DNA of 8,125 nucleotides, from assembly GCA_003142435.1 (NCBI GenBank), contig PLMI01000085.1, positions 1 to 8,125 on the forward strand, in the 5' to 3' direction. The first letter of the stretch is position 1, and every line of letters begins with the position of its first letter. The translations under genes were made by a program, and so were the position numbers. The stretch is from Coxiellaceae bacterium (GTDB lineage: Bacteria > Pseudomonadota > Gammaproteobacteria > UBA9339). Under the pieces are notes generated by a model. It ran no database searches. It had not been told where the DNA came from and was given only the letters and a program-made list of their open reading frames with translations. Positions 1-7,799 of the stretch are shown here, in pieces.

Positions 1-107
1 TTTTCTGCGACGGCGGATAAATTTTAAAAAATCGTTTTAAGTTTGAGCATAAGACTGAAATTAAAACATGACAAAATTTTCACCTACTAAACTAAATTTT
101 AGATAAT

Positions 108-791
108 ATGGCCGATAACATAATTAACAACAAAAACTTTTCTCCTAACCCGGCGCTAATGCAAACGCTTGGAGCAAAATTAAAACAACAGAGGGAAGTA
201 AAAAATTTTACAGTTGAGGCAATTGCGCAACAAATGCATATCAGCAAAAACATTATCAACTGCATGGAAAAAAATGACTACTCCAGCATTGTGGCGCCAA
301 TATATGCCCGCGGTTATTTGCGTTCTTATGCGAAAATTGTTAACTTACCGGAAGAAGAAATTCTTGAAGAATTTGAAAAGCTAAATATATTCGACAATAA
401 AACAACTCAGGGACGAACAAATTATTTAGCATCTGACCAAAAAATTGAAATTCCAGCCGACATAGCTCAACATCATACGAAAATTGGCATAAAGCATTTA
501 ATTACTTTTATTATAATTCTTGTAGGAATAATTTTACTAGCCTTGCTTATCGGCCAGTCATGGAAAAAATCCATTGATGCGAATTATAATCAAACACAAT
601 CACAGGAACAAACACAAGCCCAGTCAACTGTCACTTTGCCAACGGCCGGAATTGGTGTAACGACTGATCAGCCGGAAGTAACCCCGGCATTACCGCAAAC
701 AAACCAGGAAACCCTACAAATTCCACAGGACACTGAGAAAAAAGAGGAAGTTCCGGCAGCACAAAACAGTGGGGATGATAGCACTGACTAA
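108..791 (+). CDS. rodZ: Cytoskeleton protein RodZ, short form without the periplasmic domain
   Basis: RodZ is a bitopic inner-membrane protein that binds MreB and couples it to the elongation machinery that sets rod shape. The N-terminal cytoplasmic part (about residues 18-85) is a RodZ-type helix-turn-helix, with LGAKLKQQRE at 21-30 and the family signature YARGYLRSYAKIVNLPEEEI at 66-85. The latter resembles the E. coli FLRGYIRSYARLVHIPEEE region that contacts MreB. One membrane helix spans about 130-150 (LITFIIILVGIILLALLIG). The remaining 77 residues are low complexity, rich in Q, T, P and E, and carry no DUF4115 beta-domain. The product is 227 residues against 337 in E. coli. A TAA stop lies 35 bases before hisS, so there is no room for the missing domain. 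No Shine-Dalgarno (SD) is visible before the ATG; this start is chosen because it keeps the full N-terminal extension. It is first in the rodZ-hisS-yfgM-bamB run. The family call is secure. Confidence 0.93.
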   Translation: MADNIINNKNFSPNPALMQTLGAKLKQQREVKNFTVEAIAQQMHISKNIINCMEKNDYSSIVAPIYARGYLRSYAKIVNLPEEEILEEFEKLNIFDNKTTQGRTNYLASDQKIEIPADIAQHHTKIGIKHLITFIIILVGIILLALLIGQSWKKSIDANYNQTQSQEQTQAQSTVTLPTAGIGVTTDQPEVTPALPQTNQETLQIPQDTEKKEEVPAAQNSGDDSTD

Positions 792-826
792 CTTGCGTAA
801 CATCAGTAATTAATTTTGCGTAAAAT

Positions 827-2110
827 ATGAGTAACAATATTCAAGCAATTCGAGGGATGAATGATGTATTGCCAAACAATGTGCAATGTTGGCAATATGT
901 AGAAAAAGTGTTAAGTAAAATTGTAACCGCCTATGGTTATCACGAAATCCGTCTCCCATTACTAGAAAAAACGGATTTATTCGTCCGCACCATAGGAGAG
1001 ATTACCGATATAGTAGAAAAGGAGATGTACACTTTTCTCGATCGCAATCAAGACAGCTTAACTCTACGCCCTGAGGGCACAGCTAGTTGTGTTAGGGCCG
1101 GTATTCAACATGGATTGTTGTACAATCAAATTCAAAAACTCTGGTACATGGGCCCAATGTTTCGCCATGAGCGGCCGCAAAAAGGTAGATTCAGGCAATT
1201 TTACCAATTTGGAGTTGAGGTTTTTGGCTTAGCGGGACCCGACATAGATGCCGAACTGTTGTTAATGTCGGCTCGGTTTTGGAAAGCATTAAAAATAAGC
1301 GAAAAAGTTGTACTTCATATAAACACCATTGGCACCAAACAAGCGCGCGCTTTATATAAAAAGAAATTAGTTGAATATTTTAGTGCAAATTCAGCGCTCC
1401 TTGACCAAGACAGCAAGCGGCGATTAAATACGAATCCCCTACGCATTTTAGACAGTAAAAACCCTGATCTTGCCGGTCTCATTAAAAATGCTCCCAAACT
1501 TCTTGACCATTTAGATAGCGAGTCACAAGAACACTTTGATGGGCTTTGTAGAATATTAGACAAAGCAAAGCTTCCATTCATTATTGACCCCTGCCTTGTT
1601 CGCGGACTTGATTATTACGGGTTGACGGTTTTTGAATGGGTTACAACAGAGCCAGGTGCGCAAAATGCCATTTGCGCAGGAGGCCATTACGATGAGCTCG
1701 TTGAAGAGCTTGGCGGTAAAGCGACTCCGGCTCTTGGATTTGCCGTTGGGCTTGAGAGGTTAATAGATTTAGTCGCAAGCGACCAGAAAATTAATTATGA
1801 AAATCCGCCTCATGCTTATATGATAATGCTTGGAGACAATGCAGTCATTTCCGGGGTGTTGCTGGCAGAAAAATTACGCAATTTATTGCCAAACTTACAA
1901 ATCATTGTAAATTGTGGTGATGGCAATTTGACAAATCAATTAAAAAAAGCCGATAAAAGCGGCGCCCTTTTTGCATTGATTTTGGGCGAAGAAGAAATGC
2001 GCAATGAAGAGATCACAATCAAAAATTTGCGCACTACAAATACAAAAAAATTCGAACAAATGCGTGTTAAAATAAACGAATTGGAAAACTTTTTTACCTC
2101 TCTGGAGTAA
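827..2110 (+). CDS. hisS: Histidine--tRNA ligase (class II)
   Basis: This cytoplasmic enzyme charges tRNA-His using ATP. Its 427 residues are close to E. coli's 424. Class II core motifs are present in order: motif 1 around 41-53 (IRLPLLEKTDLF), motif 2 at about 109-130 (GPMFRHERPQKGRFRQF), the histidine-specific loop LVRGLDYY at 257-264 with the catalytic-site Arg259, and motif 3 ALGFAVGLERL at 302-312 with Arg311. Residues from about 325 to the end form the anticodon-binding domain. The N-terminus IQAIRGMNDVLP matches the family's usual AIRGMNDxLP. One oddity is that the normally conserved GGRYDGL stretch reads GGHYDEL at 285-291, and the residue after LDYY is Gly where Asn is common. The ATG lacks a clear SD. 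It follows rodZ by 35 bases and yfgM begins 5 bases after its stop, so it is probably cotranscribed with yfgM. Confidence 0.97.
   Translation: MSNNIQAIRGMNDVLPNNVQCWQYVEKVLSKIVTAYGYHEIRLPLLEKTDLFVRTIGEITDIVEKEMYTFLDRNQDSLTLRPEGTASCVRAGIQHGLLYNQIQKLWYMGPMFRHERPQKGRFRQFYQFGVEVFGLAGPDIDAELLLMSARFWKALKISEKVVLHINTIGTKQARALYKKKLVEYFSANSALLDQDSKRRLNTNPLRILDSKNPDLAGLIKNAPKLLDHLDSESQEHFDGLCRILDKAKLPFIIDPCLVRGLDYYGLTVFEWVTTEPGAQNAICAGGHYDELVEELGGKATPALGFAVGLERLIDLVASDQKINYENPPHAYMIMLGDNAVISGVLLAEKLRNLLPNLQIIVNCGDGNLTNQLKKADKSGALFALILGEEEMRNEEITIKNLRTTNTKKFEQMRVKINELENFFTSLE
2104..2107 (+). promoter_or_regulatory. Ribosome binding site of yfgM
   Basis: GGAG lies 8 bases before the yfgM ATG and sits within the last codons of hisS, directly before its TAA. 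It fixes the yfgM start and suggests translational coupling to hisS. It is one of only two clear Shine-Dalgarno sequences in the window. Confidence 0.75.
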
Positions 2111-2115
2111 CTATT

Positions 2116-2736
2116 ATGTCTCATAACTTATCTGACAAAGAGCAAGTTCAAATCATTAAAGATTGGTGGAAAAAAAATGGCAAAATTGTTTTACTTGGCA
2201 TTGTGCTTTTTTTGGTGGCGAATACCAGCATTATTTTTATAAAAAATTACATCGCAAAATATAAAACCAACGCTTCTATCGCCTATACGCAGCTTATTGC
2301 CGCAGAAGCTACTAATAATATTTCCGATCTAAAACTATTTGCCAATGAACTTACACAAAAATATAAACGCTCTGTTTATGCCGGCCTTGGGATGCTCATG
2401 CTTGCCAAAAACGATGTTGTTTCTGGAAACCTTGATACTGCTTCCTCTGACCTTAAGTGGGTGATAGACAAAACTTACAACAAAAGTATCCGCCAAATTG
2501 CAAGATTGCGCCTAGCCAGAATCTTACTAGCTCAAAATAAGCCACAAGAAGCTTCAGAAGTATTAAAAAAAATCGATGACAAATCTTTTAATATTGCAAT
2601 TGCCGAATTAAATGGCGACATTGCTCTTGTGCTGAATAATAAAGATGCCGCGGCACGAATTTATCAGCAGGCGCTAATCGATTCAGAAAACACAAAAAAC
2701 AAATCACCGTTGTTACACATGAAAGCAAATATGTAG
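2116..2736 (+). CDS. yfgM: YfgM-like ancillary SecYEG translocon subunit (TPR membrane protein)
   Basis: YfgM is a bitopic inner-membrane protein that associates with SecYEG and the periplasmic chaperone PpiD and helps hand over secreted proteins. This product has 206 residues, the same as E. coli YfgM as I recall it. A short cytoplasmic segment with the family-like pattern DKEQVQIIKDWWKKNGK (7-23) is followed by one membrane helix at about 24-43 (IVLLGIVLFLVANTSIIFI). A helical periplasmic domain carries TPR-like pairs: SIAYTQLIAAEA near 54-65, the ARLRLARILLAQNKPQEASEVL segment near 129-150 and AELNGDIALVLNNKDAAARIYQQAL near 163-187. Its place between hisS and bamB is the conserved gammaproteobacterial arrangement. 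A good SD supports the start. The C-terminal tail after about 188 is short and polar. Confidence 0.93.
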   Translation: MSHNLSDKEQVQIIKDWWKKNGKIVLLGIVLFLVANTSIIFIKNYIAKYKTNASIAYTQLIAAEATNNISDLKLFANELTQKYKRSVYAGLGMLMLAKNDVVSGNLDTASSDLKWVIDKTYNKSIRQIARLRLARILLAQNKPQEASEVLKKIDDKSFNIAIAELNGDIALVLNNKDAAARIYQQALIDSENTKNKSPLLHMKANM

Positions 2737-2768
2737 TATTAAGATATGTTTTAAATTTTGAAATTGAC

Positions 2769-2772
2769 GAGG
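2769..2772 (+). promoter_or_regulatory. Ribosome binding site of bamB
   Basis: GAGG stands 5 bases before the bamB ATG and decides that start. The encoded lipoprotein signal peptide begins exactly at this ATG, which supports the same choice. Confidence 0.7.
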
Positions 2773-2777
2773 CCAAC

Positions 2778-3911
2778 ATGAAATATTTTAGCAAAATTTT
2801 ATTTCTCTTATCGATTCTTCTATTTTTGGGCTGCGGCAAAGACACAACCCCAAAGCCTGCTCCCCTTGCTGATTTTAAGCCAACACTTAACGTTGAAAAA
2901 TCTTGGAGCCATAGTATAGGCAGCAACATTGGTCCAGATAATTTAAAATTGGACCCGGCATTCTATGGCAATCAAGTTTTCGTTCCAGATTACAAAGGAA
3001 AAATCACGGCGTTAGATAAGACAACGGGAAAATCTTTATGGAAAACGAATACAAAAACTACAATCACAAGCAGCTTAGCAGCAAATGGAAGTTTGGTTTT
3101 TGCAGGTGCTGGCTCTGGCCAGCTTTTAGCATTAGATAAAAATAACGGTGAATCAAAGTGGGCGGCAAATCTGGCAAACGAAGACCTCGCTACTCCTTTG
3201 GCGACTAATAATATAGTTGCCACCAAAACTACTGATGGACAATTAACTGTGTTTAATGCTGCGACTGGAAGTCTTTTGTGGAAATATATGCAAGAACAAC
3301 CGCCGCTGGTATTGCGTGGCGGCAGCGCCCCCAAGGCACAAGATGGGCTGCTAATTTCGGGATTTGCCAATGGCGAAATTGTAGCTTTTAACGAAGATAC
3401 CGGAAAAATAAGCTGGCGGCAATTGGTAGCAGAGCCGTCAGGAACTTTTGCCGTAGAGCGAATGGTAGACATTGTTGCAGATCCAGTAATTGTCGACAAT
3501 ACGATTTACGTAGCAACTTATCAGGGAAAAATTGCTGCATTAAATTTACACAATGGAAGAATTTTATGGACGAAGGATGCATCCACGTTTTCCGGCCTTG
3601 CCGTGACTAATAATATGGTGATTATTTCAGATGCTAATGATTACGTCACTGCTTTTGATCGCGCAACAGGCGCCCAGCTTTGGCAGCAAAAATCTTTAGA
3701 ATATCGCGGATTAACAGCACCGGCGACTATTTCACATTATGCAGTTGTCGGCGATGCTGAAGGATATTTACATTTTATAGACACAAGAAATGGTCGTTTT
3801 GCTGCACGTGTTGCCGTTGGCGGGGGTGGTATTGTTGCTGCACCAATCGTCAATGATAATGCTGTTTATGTGGTTACTCGCTCAGGATATTTAGCAAAAT
3901 TTGTATTGTAG
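2778..3911 (+). CDS. bamB: Outer membrane protein assembly factor BamB (lipoprotein, PQQ-type beta-propeller)
   Basis: BamB is the propeller lipoprotein of the BAM complex, which folds beta-barrel proteins into the outer membrane. The N-terminus is a lipoprotein signal peptide (KYFSKILFLLSILLFLG) cleaved before Cys19. The next residue is Gly, not Asp, consistent with outer-membrane sorting. The lipobox FLGC has a slightly unusual Phe at -3. The mature part shows repeated propeller strands of the form G-x-hydrophobic-x-A-hydrophobic-(D/N)-x-x-(T/N)-G-x-x-x-W at about 74-88, 114-128, 154-168, 199-213, 250-264 and 288-302, with further blade strands near 329-340 and at the C-terminus. The segment PPLVLRGGSAP at 175-185 matches the BamB loop that contains LRG-SAP in E. 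coli. Length (377) is usual for the family (E. coli 392). It lies 41 bases after yfgM; the usual next gene, der, is absent here. Confidence 0.96.
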   Translation: MKYFSKILFLLSILLFLGCGKDTTPKPAPLADFKPTLNVEKSWSHSIGSNIGPDNLKLDPAFYGNQVFVPDYKGKITALDKTTGKSLWKTNTKTTITSSLAANGSLVFAGAGSGQLLALDKNNGESKWAANLANEDLATPLATNNIVATKTTDGQLTVFNAATGSLLWKYMQEQPPLVLRGGSAPKAQDGLLISGFANGEIVAFNEDTGKISWRQLVAEPSGTFAVERMVDIVADPVIVDNTIYVATYQGKIAALNLHNGRILWTKDASTFSGLAVTNNMVIISDANDYVTAFDRATGAQLWQQKSLEYRGLTAPATISHYAVVGDAEGYLHFIDTRNGRFAARVAVGGGGIVAAPIVNDNAVYVVTRSGYLAKFVL

Positions 3912-3918
3912 TGCGGCT

Positions 3919-5292
3919 TTATTTGCCCACACAAAACTCAGAAAAAATTTTATTCAATAAATCTTCTGTGGTAAATTTTCCGGTGATTTCACCTAATTTT
4001 TCCTGAGCTAATCGCAAATCTTCTGCCATGAACTCAAACGTTTTGCTTTGCGATGAGTTTGTTGCATTTAACAAATATTTTTTTGTTTCGCTAAGCGCCT
4101 CAAGATGTCTCCTGCGGGCACTATAAATACTGCCATTTAAACACGAAAACCCGACACTTTTTTTCAGGTGATCTTTCAGAAGCTCTATTCCAGACCTGGT
4201 TTTTAAAGATATAAACAGGCAATTAAATCCACCTATTTCAGTTATACATTCTTTTTCATGAGTTAAATCTATTTTATTGAAAACTACGGTACATTTTACT
4301 GTTTCCGGAAGTTGCTTAAAAAAATCTATCAGCAGTTCCTTGGGGTTTCTTGTTGTTTCTGAGCTTGCATCAAACAGCAAAAGAAGATGATCTGCTTTAT
4401 TTATCGCATTCCATGCCCTTTTAACGCCCTCTTGTTCTATAATATCACTAGTTGCCCGCAAACCTGCAGTATCCAGCAAATGAAGCGGCAATCCGTCCAG
4501 CTGAATCTGCGAAGACAAGATATCTCGTGTTGTGCCTGGAATCTCAGTAACAATGGCCCTGTCCTCGCCGCTTAAAAGATTAAGCAAACTAGATTTACCA
4601 ACGTTTGGTTTACCGGCAATTACTATGGTAATTCCCTCTTGCAACAAAACCCCTTGTTTTGTTGTAGCTTCTATATCATTTAGTTTTGTCAAAGCTTTTT
4701 GCAATTCCATATTCACTTGTTCATTTTCTAGAAAACTAATATCTTCATCGGAAAAATCAATAGCAAGCTCGATGTAAACTCGAAGACCAGTAATAATTTT
4801 CAAAAGACCCTCAATTTTTTTGGAAAACTCTCCTCGTAGTGAATTAACTGCAGAACGCGCAGATGCCGTGGTTGCCGCATTTATTAAATCGCAAATTGCC
4901 TCGGCTTCCGTTAGGTTGATTTTACCATTTAAAAAAGCGCGCTCAGAAAATTCTCCAGGATTTGCTATGCGTGCGCCAAGCTTTAAAACTCTATTGAGTA
5001 AGCAATCAAGAATAACTGGGCCGCCATGCCCCTGCAGTTCCAATACATCTTCACCGGTGAAAGAGTGCGGTGCGACAAAACAAATAGCCACTCCTTGATC
5101 AATTATTGTTTTGTCATCATCTAAAAAATCACAAAAAGTTGCATAACGAGTGAGAGGTTTTTTCGATAACAACTTTTCGGCTATTTTTAAGGTTTCCGGG
5201 CCGGAAATTCTGATTATGCCAACCCCGCCTCTGCCGGGCGGTGTAGCAATGGCTGCAATGGTATCGTTTTGGAGTGCCTTAGCTATGCCCAT
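3919..5292 (-). CDS. mnmE: tRNA uridine-5-carboxymethylaminomethyl(34) synthesis GTPase MnmE
   Basis: With MnmG, MnmE installs the cmnm5 group on the wobble uridine of certain tRNAs, using a methylene-THF one-carbon donor and GTP. Residue numbers here count from the ATG. The folate-binding N-terminal domain begins with the family stretch ATPPGRGGVGIIRISG at 16-31. The G domain inserted in the helical domain shows G1 GKPNVGKSS (227-235), G2 GTTRD (253-257), G3 DTAG (274-277) and G4 NKID (339-342). The C-terminal CVGK (454-457) supplies the conserved cysteine of the C-(I/L/V)-G-K tail. The product is 457 residues, close to E. coli's 454. An in-frame TTG six bases further upstream (5298) would add two residues; the ATG is preferred, and no SD favours either. 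It follows yidC by 17 bases as the last gene of the rpmH operon, converging with bamB. Confidence 0.97.
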   Translation of the reverse strand: MGIAKALQNDTIAAIATPPGRGGVGIIRISGPETLKIAEKLLSKKPLTRYATFCDFLDDDKTIIDQGVAICFVAPHSFTGEDVLELQGHGGPVILDCLLNRVLKLGARIANPGEFSERAFLNGKINLTEAEAICDLINAATTASARSAVNSLRGEFSKKIEGLLKIITGLRVYIELAIDFSDEDISFLENEQVNMELQKALTKLNDIEATTKQGVLLQEGITIVIAGKPNVGKSSLLNLLSGEDRAIVTEIPGTTRDILSSQIQLDGLPLHLLDTAGLRATSDIIEQEGVKRAWNAINKADHLLLLFDASSETTRNPKELLIDFFKQLPETVKCTVVFNKIDLTHEKECITEIGGFNCLFISLKTRSGIELLKDHLKKSVGFSCLNGSIYSARRRHLEALSETKKYLLNATNSSQSKTFEFMAEDLRLAQEKLGEITGKFTTEDLLNKIFSEFCVGK

Positions 5293-5309
5293 GAGCAAAA
5301 TATGTAAAT

Positions 5310-6992
5310 TTATCGATGTTTTTTGACAGGCGGATTTTTTGTAAATTTTTTATTTATATACCACTGCTGCAGCACAGATAAAATATTATTAACCAGCCAA
5401 TATAAAACTAGACCAGACGGAAAAGAAATAAAAAATATCGTGAAGACGATAGGAAGCATCATCATCATTTTAGCTTGTGCCGGATCCGGCGATGGCGGAC
5501 TTAAACGTTGTTGTATAAACATTGTAAGCCCCATTAAAATTGGCAAAACATAAAATGGATCCTTGGCTGATAAGTCGTGAATCCAAAAAACAAATGGTGC
5601 TTGTCGCAATTCTACAGCGGCTATTAATACGTAATAAAGCCCGATAAATACCGGGATCTGCACAACCATGGGCAAGCAACCACCCAAAGGATTGATCTTC
5701 TCCTTGCGATATAACTCCATCATTGCTTGATTTAACTTTTGTTTGTCGTCAGCAAAGCGTTCTTTTAATGCCTTAATTTTCGGCGCTAAATCTTTCATAT
5801 GCGCCATAGATCGATAGCTTGACTCGGAAAGCTTATAAAATAATAGTTTAATCAAAACCGTTACCAGAATGATTGACACGCCCCAATTGCCAACCACTTT
5901 GTAAATTTGCTGCATAAGCCAAAGCAATGCGATAGAGATAAACCATAGCCAACCATAATCAACGGTGAGACCAAGTTTTGGGGAGACTTTATTCAGATTA
6001 TCAATAATCTCTGGACCAACATATAAACTTGAAGTAAGAGCAAGCGAACTTCCAGCTGGAATAGAAATATTGTTATCAATAAAGCCAGATGTATAAATAT
6101 CGCCTGAAGAAACATCGCTAAAATAATGTAATGTTTTGCTTTTATCCGGAACCCAAGCGCTTAAGAAATACGGTTGCTGCATAGCTAACCAGCCGCCCTG
6201 AATATCAACATTAATTTTTTCCGTATTTAACTTATCGTAAGTAAACTTCTGGTATGGTTTGTCTGGGCTGGAAATAGCAAAACCAGAAAAGGAACTATAC
6301 TTAAAAAAAGACTTCGATACAGGAATATACTTATTTTTTAATTGTGCATAAAATTGGCCATTCCAAACTTGTTTTCCGTTATTGTTGATATCATAATTTA
6401 CTTTTATATCATAACTGCCCTTCTCAAAAACAAACGTTTTACTAACGCTCAATCCTTTGGCCCCCCGCCAAAGCAATGCAACCTGCAGATCATTTTGATT
6501 GGAATTTAATATATAGTTTTTCTTTGTTGTAACATAAGTAGCTTGCTTTGTCGGTAAGTCAGGACCGATCGCACTTATTAAACCGCTTTCAGATAGAGAT
6601 AAATTTTCAGGATTATCGCTTAAAAGCTGCACCAATTCCGTGCCATCTAATGATTTTTTATATTGCAATAAATTGGCGCGCGCTATATTGCCGCCAACTG
6701 GATCGATGCTGATATCTAAAACATCTGTTTTAACCTTAATAAGCCTGTTTTCCGGAATTTGGCTTAGCTGCTTTTTGGTTGTTAAGTTTTGCTGCGCCGA
6801 ATCATTTGCGCTAATAGAAGTTGAAGTGATTCCCGGTGTTATATTAGCTGCAGTTGTTGCCGCAGCAGAAGTCAAAGCCTGCTTTTCTGCTAAAGACGTA
6901 TTTGCCACAGGATAATCTTTTTGCCATGCATTCCATAATGCAAAACAAACCACGCCAAGCAAAGCGTACAAAATTATTTTTGTTTTATTCAT
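5310..6992 (-). CDS. yidC: Membrane protein insertase YidC
   Basis: YidC (Oxa1 family) inserts and folds inner-membrane proteins alone or with SecYEG. The 560 residues follow the gammaproteobacterial plan. TM1 is at about 5-21, followed by a low-complexity S/T/A/Q-rich linker (about 30-75) and the large periplasmic P1 domain (about 80-335). The conserved insertase core then runs from about 345: a hydrophobic helix at 346-360, a TM with Lys382 in the position of E. coli Arg366, a cytoplasmic loop with the KERFADDKQKLNQAMMELY helix (410-428), NPLGGCLPMVVQIPVF at 434-449, ELRQAPF at 461-467, and the final TM pair through FPSGLVLYWLVNN (524-536). Lys for Arg at the groove position occurs in other gammaproteobacteria and is not a defect. 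The tail is basic (KHR). It starts 2 bases after yidD. No SD is visible. Confidence 0.98.
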   Translation of the reverse strand: MNKTKIILYALLGVVCFALWNAWQKDYPVANTSLAEKQALTSAAATTAANITPGITSTSISANDSAQQNLTTKKQLSQIPENRLIKVKTDVLDISIDPVGGNIARANLLQYKKSLDGTELVQLLSDNPENLSLSESGLISAIGPDLPTKQATYVTTKKNYILNSNQNDLQVALLWRGAKGLSVSKTFVFEKGSYDIKVNYDINNNGKQVWNGQFYAQLKNKYIPVSKSFFKYSSFSGFAISSPDKPYQKFTYDKLNTEKINVDIQGGWLAMQQPYFLSAWVPDKSKTLHYFSDVSSGDIYTSGFIDNNISIPAGSSLALTSSLYVGPEIIDNLNKVSPKLGLTVDYGWLWFISIALLWLMQQIYKVVGNWGVSIILVTVLIKLLFYKLSESSYRSMAHMKDLAPKIKALKERFADDKQKLNQAMMELYRKEKINPLGGCLPMVVQIPVFIGLYYVLIAAVELRQAPFVFWIHDLSAKDPFYVLPILMGLTMFIQQRLSPPSPDPAQAKMMMMLPIVFTIFFISFPSGLVLYWLVNNILSVLQQWYINKKFTKNPPVKKHR

Positions 6993-6994
6993 AT

Positions 6995-7270
6995 TCAGTC
7001 TAAATGTAAATTAGAATTAGTTTTTCTCTCGGAAACCGGATCATATCCGCCGGCACACCAGGGATGACAACGTAAAATTCTTTTTAAAGCCAGCCAACTT
7101 CCACAAAAAATTCCATGCTGTTTTATAGCTTCCTCTGCATAAAGCGAACAGCTGGGGTCAAAGCGGCAATTGTTGCCTAAAACCGGACTAAGCAAATAAC
7201 GATAACAGTTAATCAAAATTATAATTATCTTGGTAATTGCGGTTTTGCACAAGAAATTAATTTTTGCCAT
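6995..7270 (-). CDS. yidD: Membrane protein insertion efficiency factor YidD
   Basis: YidD is a small membrane-associated protein that improves insertion of YidC substrates and is almost always found between rnpA and yidC. This copy has 91 residues. It shows an N-terminal hydrophobic, amphipathic helix (about 8-23), the motif [20 protein letters not shown] (23-42), and the second conserved block [17 protein letters not shown] (63-79). The family's three conserved cysteines are Cys35, Cys41 and Cys68. The ATG at 7268-7270 lies inside rnpA, so the two genes overlap by 46 bases in different frames. yidC begins 2 bases after its TGA. This packing suggests coupled translation. Confidence 0.96.
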   Translation of the reverse strand: MAKINFLCKTAITKIIIILINCYRYLLSPVLGNNCRFDPSCSLYAEEAIKQHGIFCGSWLALKRILRCHPWCAGGYDPVSERKTNSNLHLD

Positions 7271-7590
7271 TGTTTTTCAAGACCAGCCCTAAGTTCTTTT
7301 TTGTTTAAAAGAGCAGCTCCTTTATATGCAAGAACAACAACATCACAGGCCTTAAAAAGATGTTGATTTATACGAAAACTCTCTCTGACAATTCTGCGAA
7401 AAAGATTGCGCTTAACAGCAGTTTTAACGTTCTTCTTTGAGATGATTATCCCTAGTCGTGAAAAATTAATTTCGGTAAAATAAAAAAAAATGGCAAATTT
7501 ATCGGCAGTTATTTTTTTGCCTTCAGTAAAAACACGATCAATCAAAGCTTTGTCTTTAAGTCTCTGATGTTTTGCGAGCTTTAACCGCAT
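7225..7590 (-). CDS. rnpA: Ribonuclease P protein component
   Basis: RnpA is the protein cofactor of RNase P; with the rnpB RNA (not in this window) it removes 5' leaders from pre-tRNAs. Counting from the ATG, the product has 121 residues, close to E. coli's 119. It carries the RNR signature at about 58-73 ([16 protein letters not shown]), preceded by [10 protein letters not shown] (47-55), the usual central beta-strand, and the basic N-terminal [13 protein letters not shown]. The ATG at 7588-7590 leaves a 7-base gap after the rpmH stop. An in-frame GTG at 7603-7605 would add five residues and overlap rpmH by 8 bases. I prefer the ATG because homologues begin about ten residues before the RLK-F-VF block, but no SD settles it. 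The 3' end overlaps yidD by 46 bases. Confidence 0.96.
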   Translation of the reverse strand: MRLKLAKHQRLKDKALIDRVFTEGKKITADKFAIFFYFTEINFSRLGIIISKKNVKTAVKRNLFRRIVRESFRINQHLFKACDVVVLAYKGAALLNKKELRAGLEKQWQKLISCAKPQLPR

Positions 7591-7597
7591 TTTATTA

Positions 7598-7732
7598 TTA
7601 AGCACTTAAAACTTTTCTGCCTTTAGCTCGACGCCTATTAATAACTAACCGACCACCCTTAGTGGCCATGCGTGCGCGAAATCCATGGGTTCTGTTGCGT
7701 TTTAAGTTACCAGGTTGGAATGTTCTTTTCAT
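7598..7732 (-). CDS. rpmH: 50S ribosomal protein L34
   Basis: This 44-residue basic protein of the large ribosomal subunit begins [20 protein letters not shown] and continues with [19 protein letters not shown], ending in LSA. These are the hallmark L34 sequences and the family's normal length. It is the first gene of the rpmH-rnpA-yidD-yidC-mnmE operon and faces away from the putative dnaA. A near-consensus sigma70 promoter lies 68-96 bases upstream, implying a leader of about 60 bases. Only a weak purine run (GAAG, about 11 bases before the ATG) could serve as SD. Confidence 0.98.
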   Translation of the reverse strand: MKRTFQPGNLKRNRTHGFRARMATKGGRLVINRRRAKGRKVLSA

Positions 7733-7799
7733 AAAAATGTCTACTTCAAAACAAAAAATCTAATATAATCAATAAGTAATAACTACTATAGGGAAGGTA

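Noticed and set aside
1..40. Possible 3' end of a gene upstream of rodZ
   Set aside because: All three forward frames are open from the edge and stop at 20, 27 or 40. The last (Phe-Leu-Arg-Arg-Arg-Ile-Asn...) might be a PilF-like tail by context, but a dozen residues cannot identify it.
2710..2739. Candidate promoter before bamB (TTGTTA, 18 bases, TAGTAT)
   Set aside because: Each hexamer matches only four of six consensus bases and the element lies at the end of yfgM; such matches are common in AT-rich DNA. Cotranscription with yfgM is simpler.
2990..3499. Long minus-strand open frame inside bamB
   Set aside because: It lies wholly antisense to a confidently identified gene with clear propeller repeats and shows no recognisable domain; it is a shadow frame.
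7767..7779. IHF-like site AATCAATAAGTAA
   Set aside because: One mismatch in the TTR part of WATCAANNNNTTR; the core is too degenerate in this composition to claim a site.
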